A DNA stretch of 64,000 nt from Caenorhabditis elegans. Taxonomy: Eukaryota; Nematoda; Chromadorea; Rhabditida; Rhabditidae. The first letter of the stretch is position 1; the number at the start of each line of letters is the position of its first letter. Of the stretch, positions 12,777 to 24,270 are shown in pieces. The translations under genes were made by a program, and so were the position numbers. Below the pieces are notes generated by a model that was not told the DNA's origin, searched no databases, and worked only from the letters and a program-made list of their open reading frames with translations. The DNA lies in contig NC_003283.11 in NCBI RefSeq assembly GCF_000002985.6, forward strand, positions 4,712,001 to 4,776,000, written 5' to 3'.

Positions 12777-14726
12777 ATGTCTTCACTTGGCTACTTTGAG
12801 TTTGCAGCTTCTGTGACCCACTTAGTCGGGTTTATTACAGTATGCCTCAATGGATACTTTTTCAACACATTTTATAATGGAATTGGCTGGCCGTTTGAGC
12901 TTAAAGTTGGCTCCACGGATGCCAGAGGACTTGTTGAAATGAGAGGGAAACAGCTTCATGGATTCTTAATGTTTCTGGGATTTATTTATCTACAGGGAGA
13001 AGGTAATAGTTTAAATTCGTTTTTAACTGACAGAGAAGCTTGTAGCTTGACAACTGTAAAATCATCCCTACTGTACTACTACAGTACTCCTACAGTATCC
13101 CTACAGTACTACTACAGTGCCCCGATCATACCCTTCGACTAACCTCAACCCAATATCCCTTCTAAAGACAAGAATTCATTTTCTGAAACTACAGTAGCCT
13201 GACCGTACTCCTACAGTATCGCTACAGTACTCCTACAGTATCCCTACAGTACTCCTACAGTATCTCTACTGTACTCCTACAGTACTCCTACAGTACTACT
13301 ACAGTACTCCTACAGTACTACTGCAGTGCCACTAAAATACTACTACAGTATCCCTACAGTATTACCACAGTACCCCTACTGTACTACTACAGTATCTCTA
13401 TTGTACTACTACAGTTCCCCGACCATACCCTTCAACCAACCCCAGCATGTTGTCTCTTCTAAAGAAATGTACTCATTTTTCTGAAACTACAGTAGCCTGA
13501 CCGTGCTGCTACAGTATCCCAACAGTATTCCTACAGTACCCCTACAACACTAATACAGTATCCCTACATCACTCCTACAGTATCCCGTACAGAACTAATA
13601 CAATACTCCGGCCGTAGCCCTCAACTAACCCACACCCATTATCCCTCCAAAAAGGCAAGAACTCTTTTTTTCTAAAACTACAGTAATCCTACAGTACCCC
13701 CACCATGTCACTCAACTAACTCCGACCATAGTCCCCCCAAAAAACCTAAACCTACAATATCCCAGCTTAACTACAAAATTTCCAGCTCTTCTCTCGTACC
13801 GTGTCTATCGATTTACTACAAACCGAGTTTCAATATTAATTCACACTTTTCTCCACATCGCATCCATTGTCCTAGCCGTTGGAGCTCTCTTTTCCATCAT
13901 TCTCACAATAAAATACACCGGAGCAAGTCATTTTTCCAATATTCATAGTTATCTTGGAGTATGCCTATTGCTGGTTTATTCGGGTCAGGTAAGTAACCTC
14001 GAGAGATTCAGTAAAAATTAAAATTTCAGCTGTCATTTGGTTTTTGCACGTATCTATTCAAATGCACACCGAAAGATTACCAATCCCGGCTCATGCCAGT
14101 GCACCGAGCAGTTGGAATAAGTTGTATGGTTGTGGCTTGTGTTCAGTGTTGCCTTGGATATAATCAGATGGTTTCAGGAAAACTGTAAGCAATTTCAAAA
14201 AAGTTTAATTTCAAAACCCTCTTCTTCTAAAACTTTAAAGTAGAGTAGGAAACGTTTAAAAAAAAATTATTCACTGTTTTTTGATTTTTTTAAAGATATT
14301 TCAATTTTGCAACGAAAAAAAATCTCAGATGATAAATTTTTTGAATATCCGTGAAATACCGCTTGTCAACTGCTCTGACTTTTCTCAATAATTTTGAGAC
14401 TGTTTTCTGTAATTTTGGGCAGAAAGCCCACTGACGGTATCTGTACGATCTTTACTGGCTATTTATAAAATTTAAATTCTAAAACTTTTTTTTTCATAAA
14501 ATTTTAAAACTTGAAAAGTTTCATTACCGATATAAAACATGCCATTGAACAAAACCAATAACTAAATATTTCCAGATCTTGCTTCAAAGATCTTTCTTGC
14601 GCAAATCGAATCGAGTACGTCGGGTCGCTTTCCATGATCTTCAACATTATTTATACTATCATGGTTGTTTCAGTAGTCATACCAAAACCATGGAGACGAG
14701 AGAAAGAAACGATTAAAATTAACTGA
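12777..14726 (+). CDS. Cytochrome b561 family transmembrane protein (copy 2)
   Basis: Paralogue of the preceding gene with the same presumed ascorbate-driven transmembrane electron transfer. Exons: 12777-13002, 13786-13988, 14030-14184, 14576-14726; 244 codons. Haem-ligand histidines are retained (QLHGF, LIHTFLH, NIHSYLG, PVHRAVG), as are six hydrophobic segments, the CFKDLSC motif and the C-terminal IPKPWRRE. The last two introns match copy 1 in position and phase. The first intron is at a different site: here it splits the Ala codon after QGE, whereas copy 1 is uninterrupted there and has an intron after NNAG instead. The unique intron is filled with a CTACAGTA minisatellite. Ends 70 bp from the convergent tig-2 stop. 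Confidence 0.92.
13050..13760. repeat. CTACAGTA minisatellite (b561 copy 2 intron)
   Basis: Dozens of degenerate 10-11 bp units of the form CTACAGTANTC, arranged in higher-order blocks each closing with a GACCATACCCTTCAACTAAC-like spacer. Occupies nearly the whole intron. Confidence 0.9.
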
Positions 14727-14795
14727 CAAAATGTTTATGAAAATGTTTACCCGCTCTTGAATAAATAAATAAAATTTAATTTGAGATTCTTCTTC
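14727..14795. other. Convergent 3' UTR overlap zone
   Basis: Only about 70 bp separate the stop codons of b561 copy 2 (plus) and tig-2 (minus). AATAAA at 14760-14765 serves the plus-strand gene, so the two 3' UTRs must abut or overlap. Confidence 0.7.
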
Positions 14796-17700
14796 TCAAT
14801 GACACCCACACTCATCTACAACCATGTCTCGATATCTTTTAATCTGTACTTGCTTATTTTGATCTACAAAAAGAATCTTGTAGGATCCCAAACTCGACGG
14901 GGCACATTTCGCCGGAGTCGTCGAATTCGGGCGTACTCTGTGCAGAGTTGACTGTACAATAGCGTGTGACGTGGCATTCATTTCTTTTGAAAATGGTGCA
15001 GAGCAATCACCGGAGCAATAAAATGCACTGAACCCTTCTGGTGCGATAACCCATTGTTTCCAGCCGAGAATGTCAAAGTCGACATAAAGACCTTTACGTT
15101 GGCACCGTTCATTTTCGTTGGCTGGAAGAAATGATGTCATTCGAGAAAAAAGTAAAGGAAGAAATTACGTTTTTCAAAGTAAGCGGATTCACTTCGTTTT
15201 ACTTTTTGTCTCATGGGAGGTGCGGAGATTGGAGTTGTGGAGGCGGATCTACGGGATCTGTGAGAATATATAATTGAACAGTTATGGTTATGAACGCAAT
15301 TATATTGTAAAAAAGTTTTTTAAAACAATTTTTCTAATTGTAAGTTTTTAATGATTTTTTTTTGATATTCGGAAAAAAATGGCATTTTCTCAATTTTTGT
15401 GGTATCAAGATCAGAGCTTTAGCGGCAAATTTATTTGTCAGCAAATTCGGCAAATAGGCAAATTGGCAATTTGCTGATTTGCCGATTTGTCGGAAATAAT
15501 GATTCTGAATGAAACCTGTGTCAGTTGAAAAGGACCATTTGAAAAGTTTATCACAAAAAAATTCGAGCATTTTGAACCACAGTTTTCGTCGACAAATTCG
15601 GCAGATCGGCATTCAATTCTGGCAATTTGCCAATTTGCTAATTTTCCGGAAATTTTTTATTCCGGCAATTTGCCGGTTTGCCAATTTGCGAGAAATTTTA
15701 AATTCCGGAAATTTGCAGGAAAGAATCGTTTGCCGCCCACCGCTGATCAGGTTAGAACTGTAGTTGCAGAAGCTTTTTGATATGATAATTACGATGCCGA
15801 TATTTGTTTGAAAAATGACATAAATGTCGTGCAAGCCCTTCAAGCAATTGGGCGCACAATTTTTGATACTCACCTTTTTTTTGGTGGACCTGCGTCTTCG
15901 TCTTTCAACGCGATCACCAGAAATGCCTCGATTTTAAGCTCATCATCTGAAATATAACAACTATTTCTTAAAAATTAAACTTTTTTTTTCAAATTTTACT
16001 TGTTGAAGCTCTAGCCGTCACAATTGGTAGTGTTGAGAGTTGCAAGTGTGACCATCTATCGACCATTGTAGTGACATCAGTGACCACTGTCGGATCATCA
16101 GATGACACGAGAACTGTGTCTCCAGGAAGACTGAAACGAGTTACAGTACTAATAGAGAAATGTAAGCTTACTTGGTGTCCTCAATGTAAAAAAAGACTGG
16201 TGAGACAATTCCCTGAATATGGATTCGAAGTTGAGCTCGAACTATGGATTGTCCCTCTTTTGCTGGAACATGCTCCTTGGCGAATCGGATACTGTAGGAG
16301 CCATCGTCAAGGCGATGGGATACTTCTGAATTTATGAAAATGGTTTTTAATCGATTTTTAAGATTTTAAGGTACCCTGTGCCATATGTGAAACTATTCTG
16401 TCAGCACTGAGCCACGCGTTCACCTCCTCTTCGTTATGATTTTCTCTGGAAATTTTCAAAATTTTGATTTTTAAATTAAAAAAGGAATCCTCCAAACCCA
16501 TGCTCATAGTTTTCCAATTGCTTGTATAAGCGTTTCATGTAAGTTGAGACATAATTATTAGCCTTCACAGCTGGCCCATTTGGATTTATGTCGATGTTGA
16601 AGAGCTCGCGGATTTGTTCCCCGATTTTGTCGGTGGCCTGTCTGGAAACACTTTTTTTTCCAAAAATTCACAAAAAAAAAACAAAATCAAAGTTTGGGTA
16701 AATTGCCGTTTTTATAGAGCTACTGTAGCTATGAATAATTTGTAAAAACTGAATAATCCACACATTTTGACTGTGAATTTTTAAAATATTCAAAAGAATT
16801 TTGTTCATATATTGTCGTGGTAAGACCCATCTAAAAATAAAGTATCACCCGGACGCAAAATGCTGCCAATTTTGCCCCAAAACTACTGTACCCGGGGTCT
16901 TGACACGATGAATTCATGTCAAACGAAAAGAGGTGTGCACCTTTAACGAGTACTGTAGCTTCAAACTTTCTGCCGGATTTGTATGTCGAACTTTCATACT
17001 TTTTCGATAAAAATATATTTAGGTAATTGATTTTTAAAATATTGGGAAACTGAAAAATCCGTGAAAATTCCACGCCAACGAAATTTTAAAACTACAGTAC
17101 TCTTTGAAGGCGCACACCTTTTTGCATTAAAAATTGTCGTGTCGAGACCAAATTCCATTTTATGACACAATAATGGCCAAAATTTCCGCGCCAGAATGAT
17201 ATTAAAAGTACTTTCGGTTTAGAATTTTTTTTCGGAATTTTTTCAGAAACTTGGAGTACGGAAAACTTCAAAATGATACATACTTTGAAGTATAAATTCG
17301 CGAAATTGCTGAAATTTATATTGTGGTGGTAGGACCCATCAAGAAAATAGATTATTATCCAGAAGCGAAATTTGGCGATTTTTGTCCCAAAAATACGGTA
17401 CCCGGTTTTGACACGACAAATTCTTAGAGTACTGTAAGTTTAAAGTTTTTCGATAAAATTTTTTTAATTTATTACGGGAACAATAAATCATGAGAATGCG
17501 TACTTGGTGCATTTTATTTGACGCGCGATATCTCTTAGCGAAAACTACAGTAAGAGCTTAAATATCTATTGTTATTTGAGTTCTTACTGTAGTTTTCGCT
17601 AAGAGATGTCGCGCGTCAAATAAAATGCACCAAGTACGCATTCTCATGATTTATTGTTCCCGTAATATCAAAAATTCAATGATTACACTTCAATTTTAAC

Positions 17701-18120
17701 AGATCGTGAAAAGAAAAAATTCCCGCAATTTTTGTAGATCAAACCGTAATGGGACAGCCTGATACCACGCGATTTTCATAGTTTTTCGTTAAAAAAATAT
17801 TTAATTTATATTTAATTGTTTAAAATTCAATGAAAATTCCGGCGCAATGAAAAATTTGAAACTACAGTACTCTTTAAAGGCACACACATTTGTTTGCAAA
17901 TTTAACAAAAATTTTTCATCTCGAGACCAGGGCGTAATATGCCTTTCATCAACATCACATGATTTCTCAATTATTATTTGAAAAAAATCGAAAAAAAAAC
18001 AACAAACCCAGTCAGCGGTTGAGTATACGTTTTTCCATTGCGTTCCTCGACGAAATAAATTCCTTTCGAATCTCCACGTGGCACTAGGAATCCCAATAAA
18101 ATCGAAAATTCGAAGAGCAT
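14796..18120 (-). CDS. tig-2: TGF-beta superfamily ligand, BMP-like (TIG-2)
   Basis: Secreted growth-factor precursor. Exons in transcript order: 18120-18008, 16641-16498, 16445-16375, 16325-16172, 16130-16000, 15946-15874, 15257-15169, 15121-14796; 366 codons. The start gives a hydrophobic leader (MLFEFSILLGFLV) and lies just after a pyrimidine-rich CTTCTTCTTCTCAG acceptor. The propeptide shows the family pattern VPAKEGQSIVRAQLRIHIQG. Two basic processing sites occur, RSRR at 229-232 and KVKR at 247-250. The mature domain carries YVDFDILGWKQWVIAPEGF, GDC, HAIVQ and the terminal CGCH of the BMP branch. Six knot cysteines are present, but the usual CC pair reads KC, so the inter-subunit cysteine is absent. 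N-glycosylation sequons: NAT and NST. The 1.4 kb first intron is full of repeats. BMP-branch sequence plus linkage to prx-6 identify tig-2. Confidence 0.93.
15413..15750. repeat. TTTGCCGG-family repeat (tig-2 intron)
   Basis: GGCAAATTGGCAATTTGC-type units ending in TTTGCCGCCCACCGCTGATC, matching the family's terminal motif TTGCCGCNCACCCCTG with one change. Confidence 0.8.
16845..17200. repeat. Palindromic GTACCCGG/CTCGACACG element (tig-2 intron)
   Basis: Two diverged inverted arms. Left: GTACCCGGGGTCTTGACACG with GTGTGCACCTTTAA. Right: its inverse, AAGGCGCACACCTTT then TTGTCGTGTCGAGACC. Further single-arm fragments lie at 17330-17440 and 17880-17945. Confidence 0.75.
17471..17666. mobile_element. 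Palindromic TA-flanked MITE, near-perfect short copy
   Basis: Arms of about 90 bp start TTACGGGAACAATAAATCAT and are almost identical inverted copies with a loop of only a few bases. Flanked by TA on each side. Within the first tig-2 intron, so the pre-mRNA could fold into a long hairpin. Confidence 0.88.
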
Positions 18121-18240
18121 GTAATCTGAGAAGAAGAAGAGCACAAACTAGTAGGGACTCTCCGGCACTGACTCTTTGAATTTGCTGAAAGGATTTGGCG
18201 ATGGTGGGGGAGAATCAGAGAAAAATGATGAGAGAAGGGC

Positions 18241-18243
<3 letters not shown>

Positions 18244-18280
<37 letters not shown>
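18244..18280. repeat. CA dinucleotide microsatellite
   Basis: About 18 uninterrupted CA units, followed by TGTGT that could pair back. Confidence 0.97.
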
Positions 18281-18283
<3 letters not shown>

Positions 18284-18490
18284 GTCTTTCCGATTTCCCC
18301 AGACAATTTCTGTCCAGGCCTGCAAGCAGGCGCTCGAAACATTTTTCTTTTTTTTTTTGAAAAAGAAGAAGATGGAAAAATTGAAACAGCAAAACAAAGG
18401 AAATGTGGTCGCTGTGAGTGGAGAAATAGAGAACATGGCGGAAAAAAACCAATTTGTCATAAGTATGGTTAATCATTGAAGGCGGCATGT

Positions 18491-18807
18491 ATTACGGGAT
18501 CACAAAATTCTGAAAATGCGTATTGCACAACATATTTGACGCGCAAAATATCTCGAAGCGAAAAAGAAAACTACAGTAATTCTAATGACTACTGTAGCGC
18601 TTCTGTCGATTTACGGTCTCTAAAAATAGTTAAATAAATTCAATTCGATTTTATTTAATTCAATTCGAAAATCGAGCCCGTAAATCGACACAAGCGCTAC
18701 AGTAGTCATTAGAATTACTGTAGTTTTCGCTACGAGATATTTTGCGCGTCAAATATGTTACACAATACGCATTCTAGAATATTCTCAGAAATTTTTGTTC
18801 CTGTAAT
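18491..18807. mobile_element. Palindromic TA-flanked MITE copy
   Basis: Ends TTACGGGATCACAAAATTCTG and its inverse; inner blocks TTGACGCGCAAAATATCTCG and AACTACAGTAATTCT mirrored on the right arm; TA on both flanks. Confidence 0.88.
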
Positions 18808-18855
18808 AGTACCAGGTTCATTCTGTTTGAATTCCTTCCGAAATGAAAATTCCTC

Positions 18856-18934
18856 GACCAATCAGCGACTTCGAACTCCACGCACTCTTCTGATTGGTAA
18901 AAAAATGGGGGCGGAGCAAATCGCTGATTGGTCT
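18856..18934. repeat. 79-bp inverted element with CCAAT boxes and GC box
   Basis: Perfect 13-bp terminal inverted repeat GACCAATCAGCGA/TCGCTGATTGGTC, a further CTGATTGGT inside and GGGGGCGGAGC. It may be a tiny mobile element or a paired CCAAT-box promoter module. Confidence 0.7.
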
Positions 18935-19059
18935 TCCAGTTCTCGTTTTGTTAGAAATTAAATTCAAATCGGGAGGTCATTCAAAATTAAAAAAAAACAA
19001 TCATTTAAATTTCAGGCTATTTTGGATATTTTACAGCAAAATCTCAACTCTTGATATTA

Positions 19060-19345
19060 CCCAGACGCGAAATTTCGCGATTTTCGCGATTTTTTTTCGT
19101 TATGTGCGCCTTTAAGGATTACTGTGATTTCGAACTCTCGTTGTTGCGTAATTCTCACTGATGTTCAATAGTTTTTCAAAACGAATTTAATTACTTATCG
19201 AAAAAAAACTCAATTTTGACTAAAAAAAACACTAAAATTTTGGAAAATCGGCAAAAAATCCGATACAACAAAAGTTTGAAATTACAGTACTTCTTAAAGG
19301 CGCACACATTTTTGCATTTAACAAAACTTGTCGTGTCGAAACAGA
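19060..19345. repeat. Palindromic GTCTCGACACG-family element, degraded
   Basis: Left arm TGTGCGCCTTTAAGGATTAC, right arm TTACAGTACTTCTTAAAGGC with TTGTCGTGTCGAAACAG. Same family as the elements at 16.9, 24.8 and 47.7 kb. Confidence 0.7.
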
Positions 19346-19900
19346 ACTTTTTGAATAGAGGTTGCGCCTTTAAGGGATTACGGTAATTTTTGACATTCAC
19401 TTTGAATTTTTATTTTTCTTTCTTTTCTTCTTTCGATTCATATAAAAAAGATTTTCGAAAATTTTTTTTCCCAATTTAAAAAATTTTATTTTTAAAATCT
19501 ATCATTTTTGCTCTCCATTCAGTATTTTCCCCGCGAAATTTCCCATTGCTTCCAATAAATAAGACAATTAGCCATTCTGTGCGGGGACATTGCAAAAACG
19601 CGCGCGCGCATTGCATGTAGGCGGAGCTAACGATTTTTCATTTTTCTTTGCGCGAGCGACAATCAACATTTCTTTGTTTTTTGAGCTCCATTCTGTTTCT
19701 TTTTCAGGCATTTTTAAGAATAAACAATTTAAAATATTTATAAATTGAATTTATCACATTTTCCTTTTATTTGTAAAGAAAAATGCTCCTAAAACGTCAA
19801 ATGCCGAAACTTGTATTTATTATTATCATTGAAAGCGTTTATTGTACTTACGTGTTCTATTTTCTAGCAATTTTTCAATTATTAAGTATTTTAAAGCAAA

Positions 19901-19910
19901 CATTTTTCAG
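19901..19910 (+). promoter_or_regulatory. SL trans-splice acceptor
   Basis: CATTTTTCAG immediately precedes the ATG; it fixes the start of the RS-rich protein. Confidence 0.65.
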
Positions 19911-22430
19911 ATGTCTCGAGACTCGGGTCGAACCAACAATCGATCTCATCAGGGAAGACGATCGCCTGTTCGGCAAACGGGAAGATCGCCAGTTCGACGA
20001 CAAGGGAAATCACCAATTCGACGACATGGAAGATCACCCGCACGACGACAAGAAATTTCTCCCATTCGAAAAACAAGAAGATCACCTGCCAATCAACTTT
20101 CAAATTATGAAATCGCCCAACAGAAAGTAAGAGAACTACAAGAAGAACTACATCAGAAAAATATTGGTTTAGTAGAGGAAGCGAAGGTATTAACATTTCT
20201 CATTCGAACATTTCTTATTTTAAAACAAATTACAGCTCCTTGAACAAAATTATGGATTAACCGTCGATTTGGCTCAAGGAAGCTATTCTTCGTCGCGTGG
20301 TTCAGGTGGCGCTTCGGTAACACCACGATCTAGGGATCGATATGAGACGTAAGTTTAATTCGTAGATAGAGCAATTTTTAACAATATATATTTTTCAGCT
20401 CGTCACCAATTCGCATCGATTCCACGGAGCCATTTCGAGGCCCTGAATATATCAATGGAGAGTTTTCTCAAATAAACTATGCACCACACGAACCGTTCCC
20501 GCAGAACGTGGATCCATACAACGCTTATGCTGGTCTACCGGATTATAATTCCTACGATCGTCATCAACCACGAATGTACCACGAAGATGTGGAAGTTCGC
20601 GTCGATGAAATGCCCATGTGGCCGATGAACGATTCTCCTCCACCTGGAATGCAACAACAATCTCCTGAGCGCCAACGCGCTTTTTCGCCAACACCGGCTT
20701 GGCGTCATCAAGAGAACGTGGTCGTGGATCCGATGCCAGTGTTTCCAATGCATGGAGAAGACGAAGAGGATCCTGCAAAACCACCTCAGGACAGTCGCGA
20801 CGAGAAAGTTCGTATTCAAATGATGATGATTGCTCGACAAGCTGAATTGGCTGAAAAAGAACGTCAGAAGGCTCGGTTTGTAGCACCGGAAGAACCTCAG
20901 CGCACAAGATTAAGATCCGATACGAGCGCAGCAGATCGAGAAAGAGAGAATCAGCGAAAAGCTCGTCATGAAATCGGTAAAATTCGTGTTCAAGTTTTGG
21001 ATGATATGCGGAAAAAGGAGAAGGAGAAAGATATCAAGAAAAGAGAGATGGAACGAAAAAAAAGACACGCGTTGCAGGAGAAAAAAGAAGAAGCTGAAGC
21101 TGCAAAAAGGAGAGAAGCTCGGAAAAAGCATGAGGATTATTCGAAACAGGCAGAATGTGACGAATTCTTCCTGAAATATTTGAATCCAGCGATCGGAAAG
21201 ATTGAATACGAAGTTACCAAGATTGAAGGAAAAAGTACTGTCATCGACCCAATTTTTTTTGTATTTTGTAGTTAACTGTAGCATAAGTAGCATAATTTCT
21301 CATTTATCCCAGTTTTAATTTCCCGTGAAATCTCTGTAAGTAGTCACTGATTTCCAATCAATTTAGGTCCCACCGAATATGTAGCAAAATGTTATGCAGT
21401 GAATATTCCTAAAGAGTTGCTTTATGGATCGAAATTCGATGAAATAAAAGGAGAATGCTACAAAGGAGCATTCGTCAACTACGTGGACAAGCTTGTATCG
21501 CTTGGAGTCATCGATGAGCACTCACGGAAGTCCATGAAACGTGTTGAGGTATTGGACAATCGGACACGCTTCACACTTTAACATTTCTATGTTTCAGAAG
21601 TTATCAAGATTCTTGGCCGAACTTGTTGAGCCATTGTGTAATGATATTGCCATTTTTGGAACTCAAATTAGCGGTAAGAACTAACCGATTTTCAGATTAT
21701 TATTTCCTTGTATTGTAATACCTTTCTGATTCGATTTTTCCTAACACCTGAGCTCTAATAACGTTTAGTGTCCGATGCTCGTGATATGAGAAATGGGTTC
21801 GACACATTCGCCAAAGAGAAATGTGCCGAGTTTTGGAATACTTCGAGCAACAAGAATAAGCTGTCGGATTTCATGCGACGTCACGACAGGAAGCGGACTC
21901 GTTCTAGATCTCGCGAAACGAGATCTCGTGATCATAAAAAATCGGAAAATGGAAACAGTCGTCGTCGTGAGACCCATCGTCTTCCAGCTGCTCCATCGCC
22001 TACCAATGAAGCGTCGCTTAAACAGCTATTTGCCGCTACCGCAGGAAACGGTGTTCCCGTTGAAAATGATGCTTCAGTTGGAAATCCGATGATGTCTTTC
22101 AATCCATGCACAGCTCCAACAACGCTTCCGTCACTGATGTCAGTTCCGGTTCCACCACCACCACCACTACCACCACAACCTGCGATGATGAACAACTACA
22201 TGCAGCCGTCGCCGAATTTCTACCCTCCACAGCAACAGTTCCCGTCACCAGTTATGCAAGGATTCGGTCAGTACTCGCAGCCAATGATTCATCAGCAAAT
22301 GCCGCCGCCGCCTCAAGGATTCCAGCAGCAGCAGCCGTATCAGCAACAACCAATGGGTTCGGGATATGAGTACAATAATTCCCGTCGGTATCCCACTGAT
22401 TCTGATTTAATGGATGAGATTTTCACATAA
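19911..22430 (+). CDS. Unrecognised RS-repeat, coiled-coil, Pro/Gln-rich protein
   Basis: Exons: 19911-20186, 20236-20348, 20399-21234, 21367-21548, 21598-21673, 21769-22430; 714 codons. I do not recognise a named orthologue. The N-terminal 60 residues carry RRSPVR/RRSPAR repeats like SR splicing factors, followed by a short heptad stretch (AQQKVRELQEELHQKN). The central part (about residues 260-370) is a very long charged helix rich in E, K and R (KKEKEKDIKKREMERKKR). Next comes a conserved-looking globular stretch, YVAKCYAVNIPKELLYGSKF through LSRFLAELVEPLCNDIAIFG, then a second RS patch (RTRSRSRETRSRD) and a tail of PPPPPLPPQP and Gln-rich low complexity. A nuclear RNA-processing or chromatin role is an inference from composition only. 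The AATAAA is 272 nt past the stop, a long 3' UTR for the window. Confidence 0.85.
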
Positions 22431-23918
22431 TAATTATTATTGTAGATGATGTTCAATTTGCTAATAATATCTACTTAATGTATTAATATCCGTGTTTCGG
22501 GTAGCCTCCTCATGATATATCGCCCCCACCCCAAATATTCTGTTTCTGTGCACTACAACCGAATTTCGATCACCCCACTTTCATCATGACCGTTTTTTAA
22601 TATCCAGAAATGTTAAATTTTTATAATTTCCCCTGTTTAATCATTTTCCGGCTCGATTTTTATTAGAAACTTGGATCTTTAGTTTCTTAGATTTTTGTAT
22701 TAATAAATCCAAGGTCACTGTGTAATTTGTTTTCCTTGTGATTTATGTGCTAAATAATTGGTCGTTGGACAGTGTCAGGTCGAAATTGGAAAGAAATCAA
22801 CGAGAAATCCTGGAATTGGAAAACAGAAAATCGTCTACAATGCTTCTGGCTGCCAATTTTTTCAGGGATGACGGCGATGATATGGAATTTGGGAATTTGC
22901 GTCGACGTTGATGGTTCAACTCGAGCAATTTATATTACTGAAGGAGTTGTTGAAATTTAGAACATTTTAAATCCATAATCGATTTTGAGGAGAGCTTTGA
23001 GAATTTTGGCCAATGAAAGGGAATAGTGGAAGAGGAACAGAGGACACATGAAAATTAGCACAATGATATTCACAATAATAATATTGTGCTCGAAGTTATG
23101 CAGATTCTCCACTTTTCGAAAGTTTTTCAGTTTTTCTAATCCAATTTCGAGTGCAATTTTATTATTTGCCAACTTCTACGACTTCCAAGGAAGCTGCATT
23201 TATGGGTCTCGCAGCGCAAAAAGATTTTTTTGAAAATTGCATTTTGTGCATATTCTGAATTTATGTTAAAAATCAACAAAACTAGTCCGCTTAAATGCAT
23301 CTCATGAGGAAGTCGTAGAAGTTTGCATTAAAATATACACACGATGGGAAATTTGAATTTTTAAAAATACACAAGACACTATACAGGGGATGATGAACAA
23401 TGAATGGTTATGATAAGAGGAAGTGGAGTATTTTTTCAGGTACTTTTCAACCGAATTGGAGACCTCCGACAAATGAGAGATGGAAAACTGGAATTTAGGA
23501 ATTTTATTGGCTACTGGATTTACGGAACTGAAAAATTTTTATTTAGATATTTAGAATTTAAAGTTCTAATCATTTTCGACATCTAATGAATAAATCTGTA
23601 AGATTCGGCATCTTTAGCGAGCTCCTTGACTGAGATCGTGACGAGACCCAACCAGAAAACCTTCGTGTGCCTTTAAACTGGTGTTTCAAAATTTGGTAAA
23701 ATTAGTATATTAAAAATTGCCTGAAAATGTGAAGCACATCAGCCGAGATATCGTACTGTCGTAAAAACGTAAAACTTCAATTTAAAGGCACACACTTACT
23801 TTCTCGGTGGGTCCCGCCACGATTTCCGCCATTTAGATTTTTTTATTGTTTCAAATTAACTCATTTGATACTCTGAAAAAGGAAAGTTCTTGAAATTTCA
23901 CATGAAACATTTAGCACT

Positions 23919-24270
23919 TATTATGGGAATACAAAATTTTGAGAAAGAGCATTGCAAAACGTATTTGACGCGCAAAATATCTCGTAGCGAAAACTACAGT
24001 AATTCTTTAAACTACTACTGTAGCGCTTGTGTTGATTTACGGCACGATTTTCGAAGTGGTTTACAATAAATTTATTTATTGATGGAATATTAAAATAAAG
24101 CAAATAATACGAAGAAACGAAGAAAACTGGAATATCAATGTCACTATTCGAACAGAAAAAGCACTACAGTAGTCATGTAAAGGATTACTGTAGTTTTCGC
24201 TACGAGATATTTTGCGCGTCAAATATTTTGCGCAATACGCATTATTTTTCAAAATTGTGCTCCAATAATA
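23919..24270. mobile_element. Palindromic TA-flanked MITE copy, diverged
   Basis: Left end TTATGGGAATACAAAATTTTG, right end AAAATTGTGCTCCAATAA; internal ATTTGACGCGCAAAATATCT and inverse; TA flanks. Confidence 0.82.

Larger units (their letters stand above)
18121..19900. other. Divergent intergenic region tig-2 / RS-rich gene
   Basis: Promoter region of both genes, heavily repeat-laden: a CA microsatellite, a palindromic MITE, a 79-bp CCAAT inverted element, a palindromic GTCTCGACACG fragment and a CGCGCGCGC run near 19600 followed by GGCGGAGC. No further gene was seen. Confidence 0.6.

Noticed and set aside
16172-16325. Apparent frameshift in the tig-2 propeptide exon
   Set aside because: Came from a misread base; re-reading the complement gives one open exon through VPAKEGQSIVRAQLRIHIQG.
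20452-20907. 151-residue minus-strand frame over the RS-rich gene
   Set aside because: Lies wholly within a conserved-looking plus-strand exon and has no splice or homology support.
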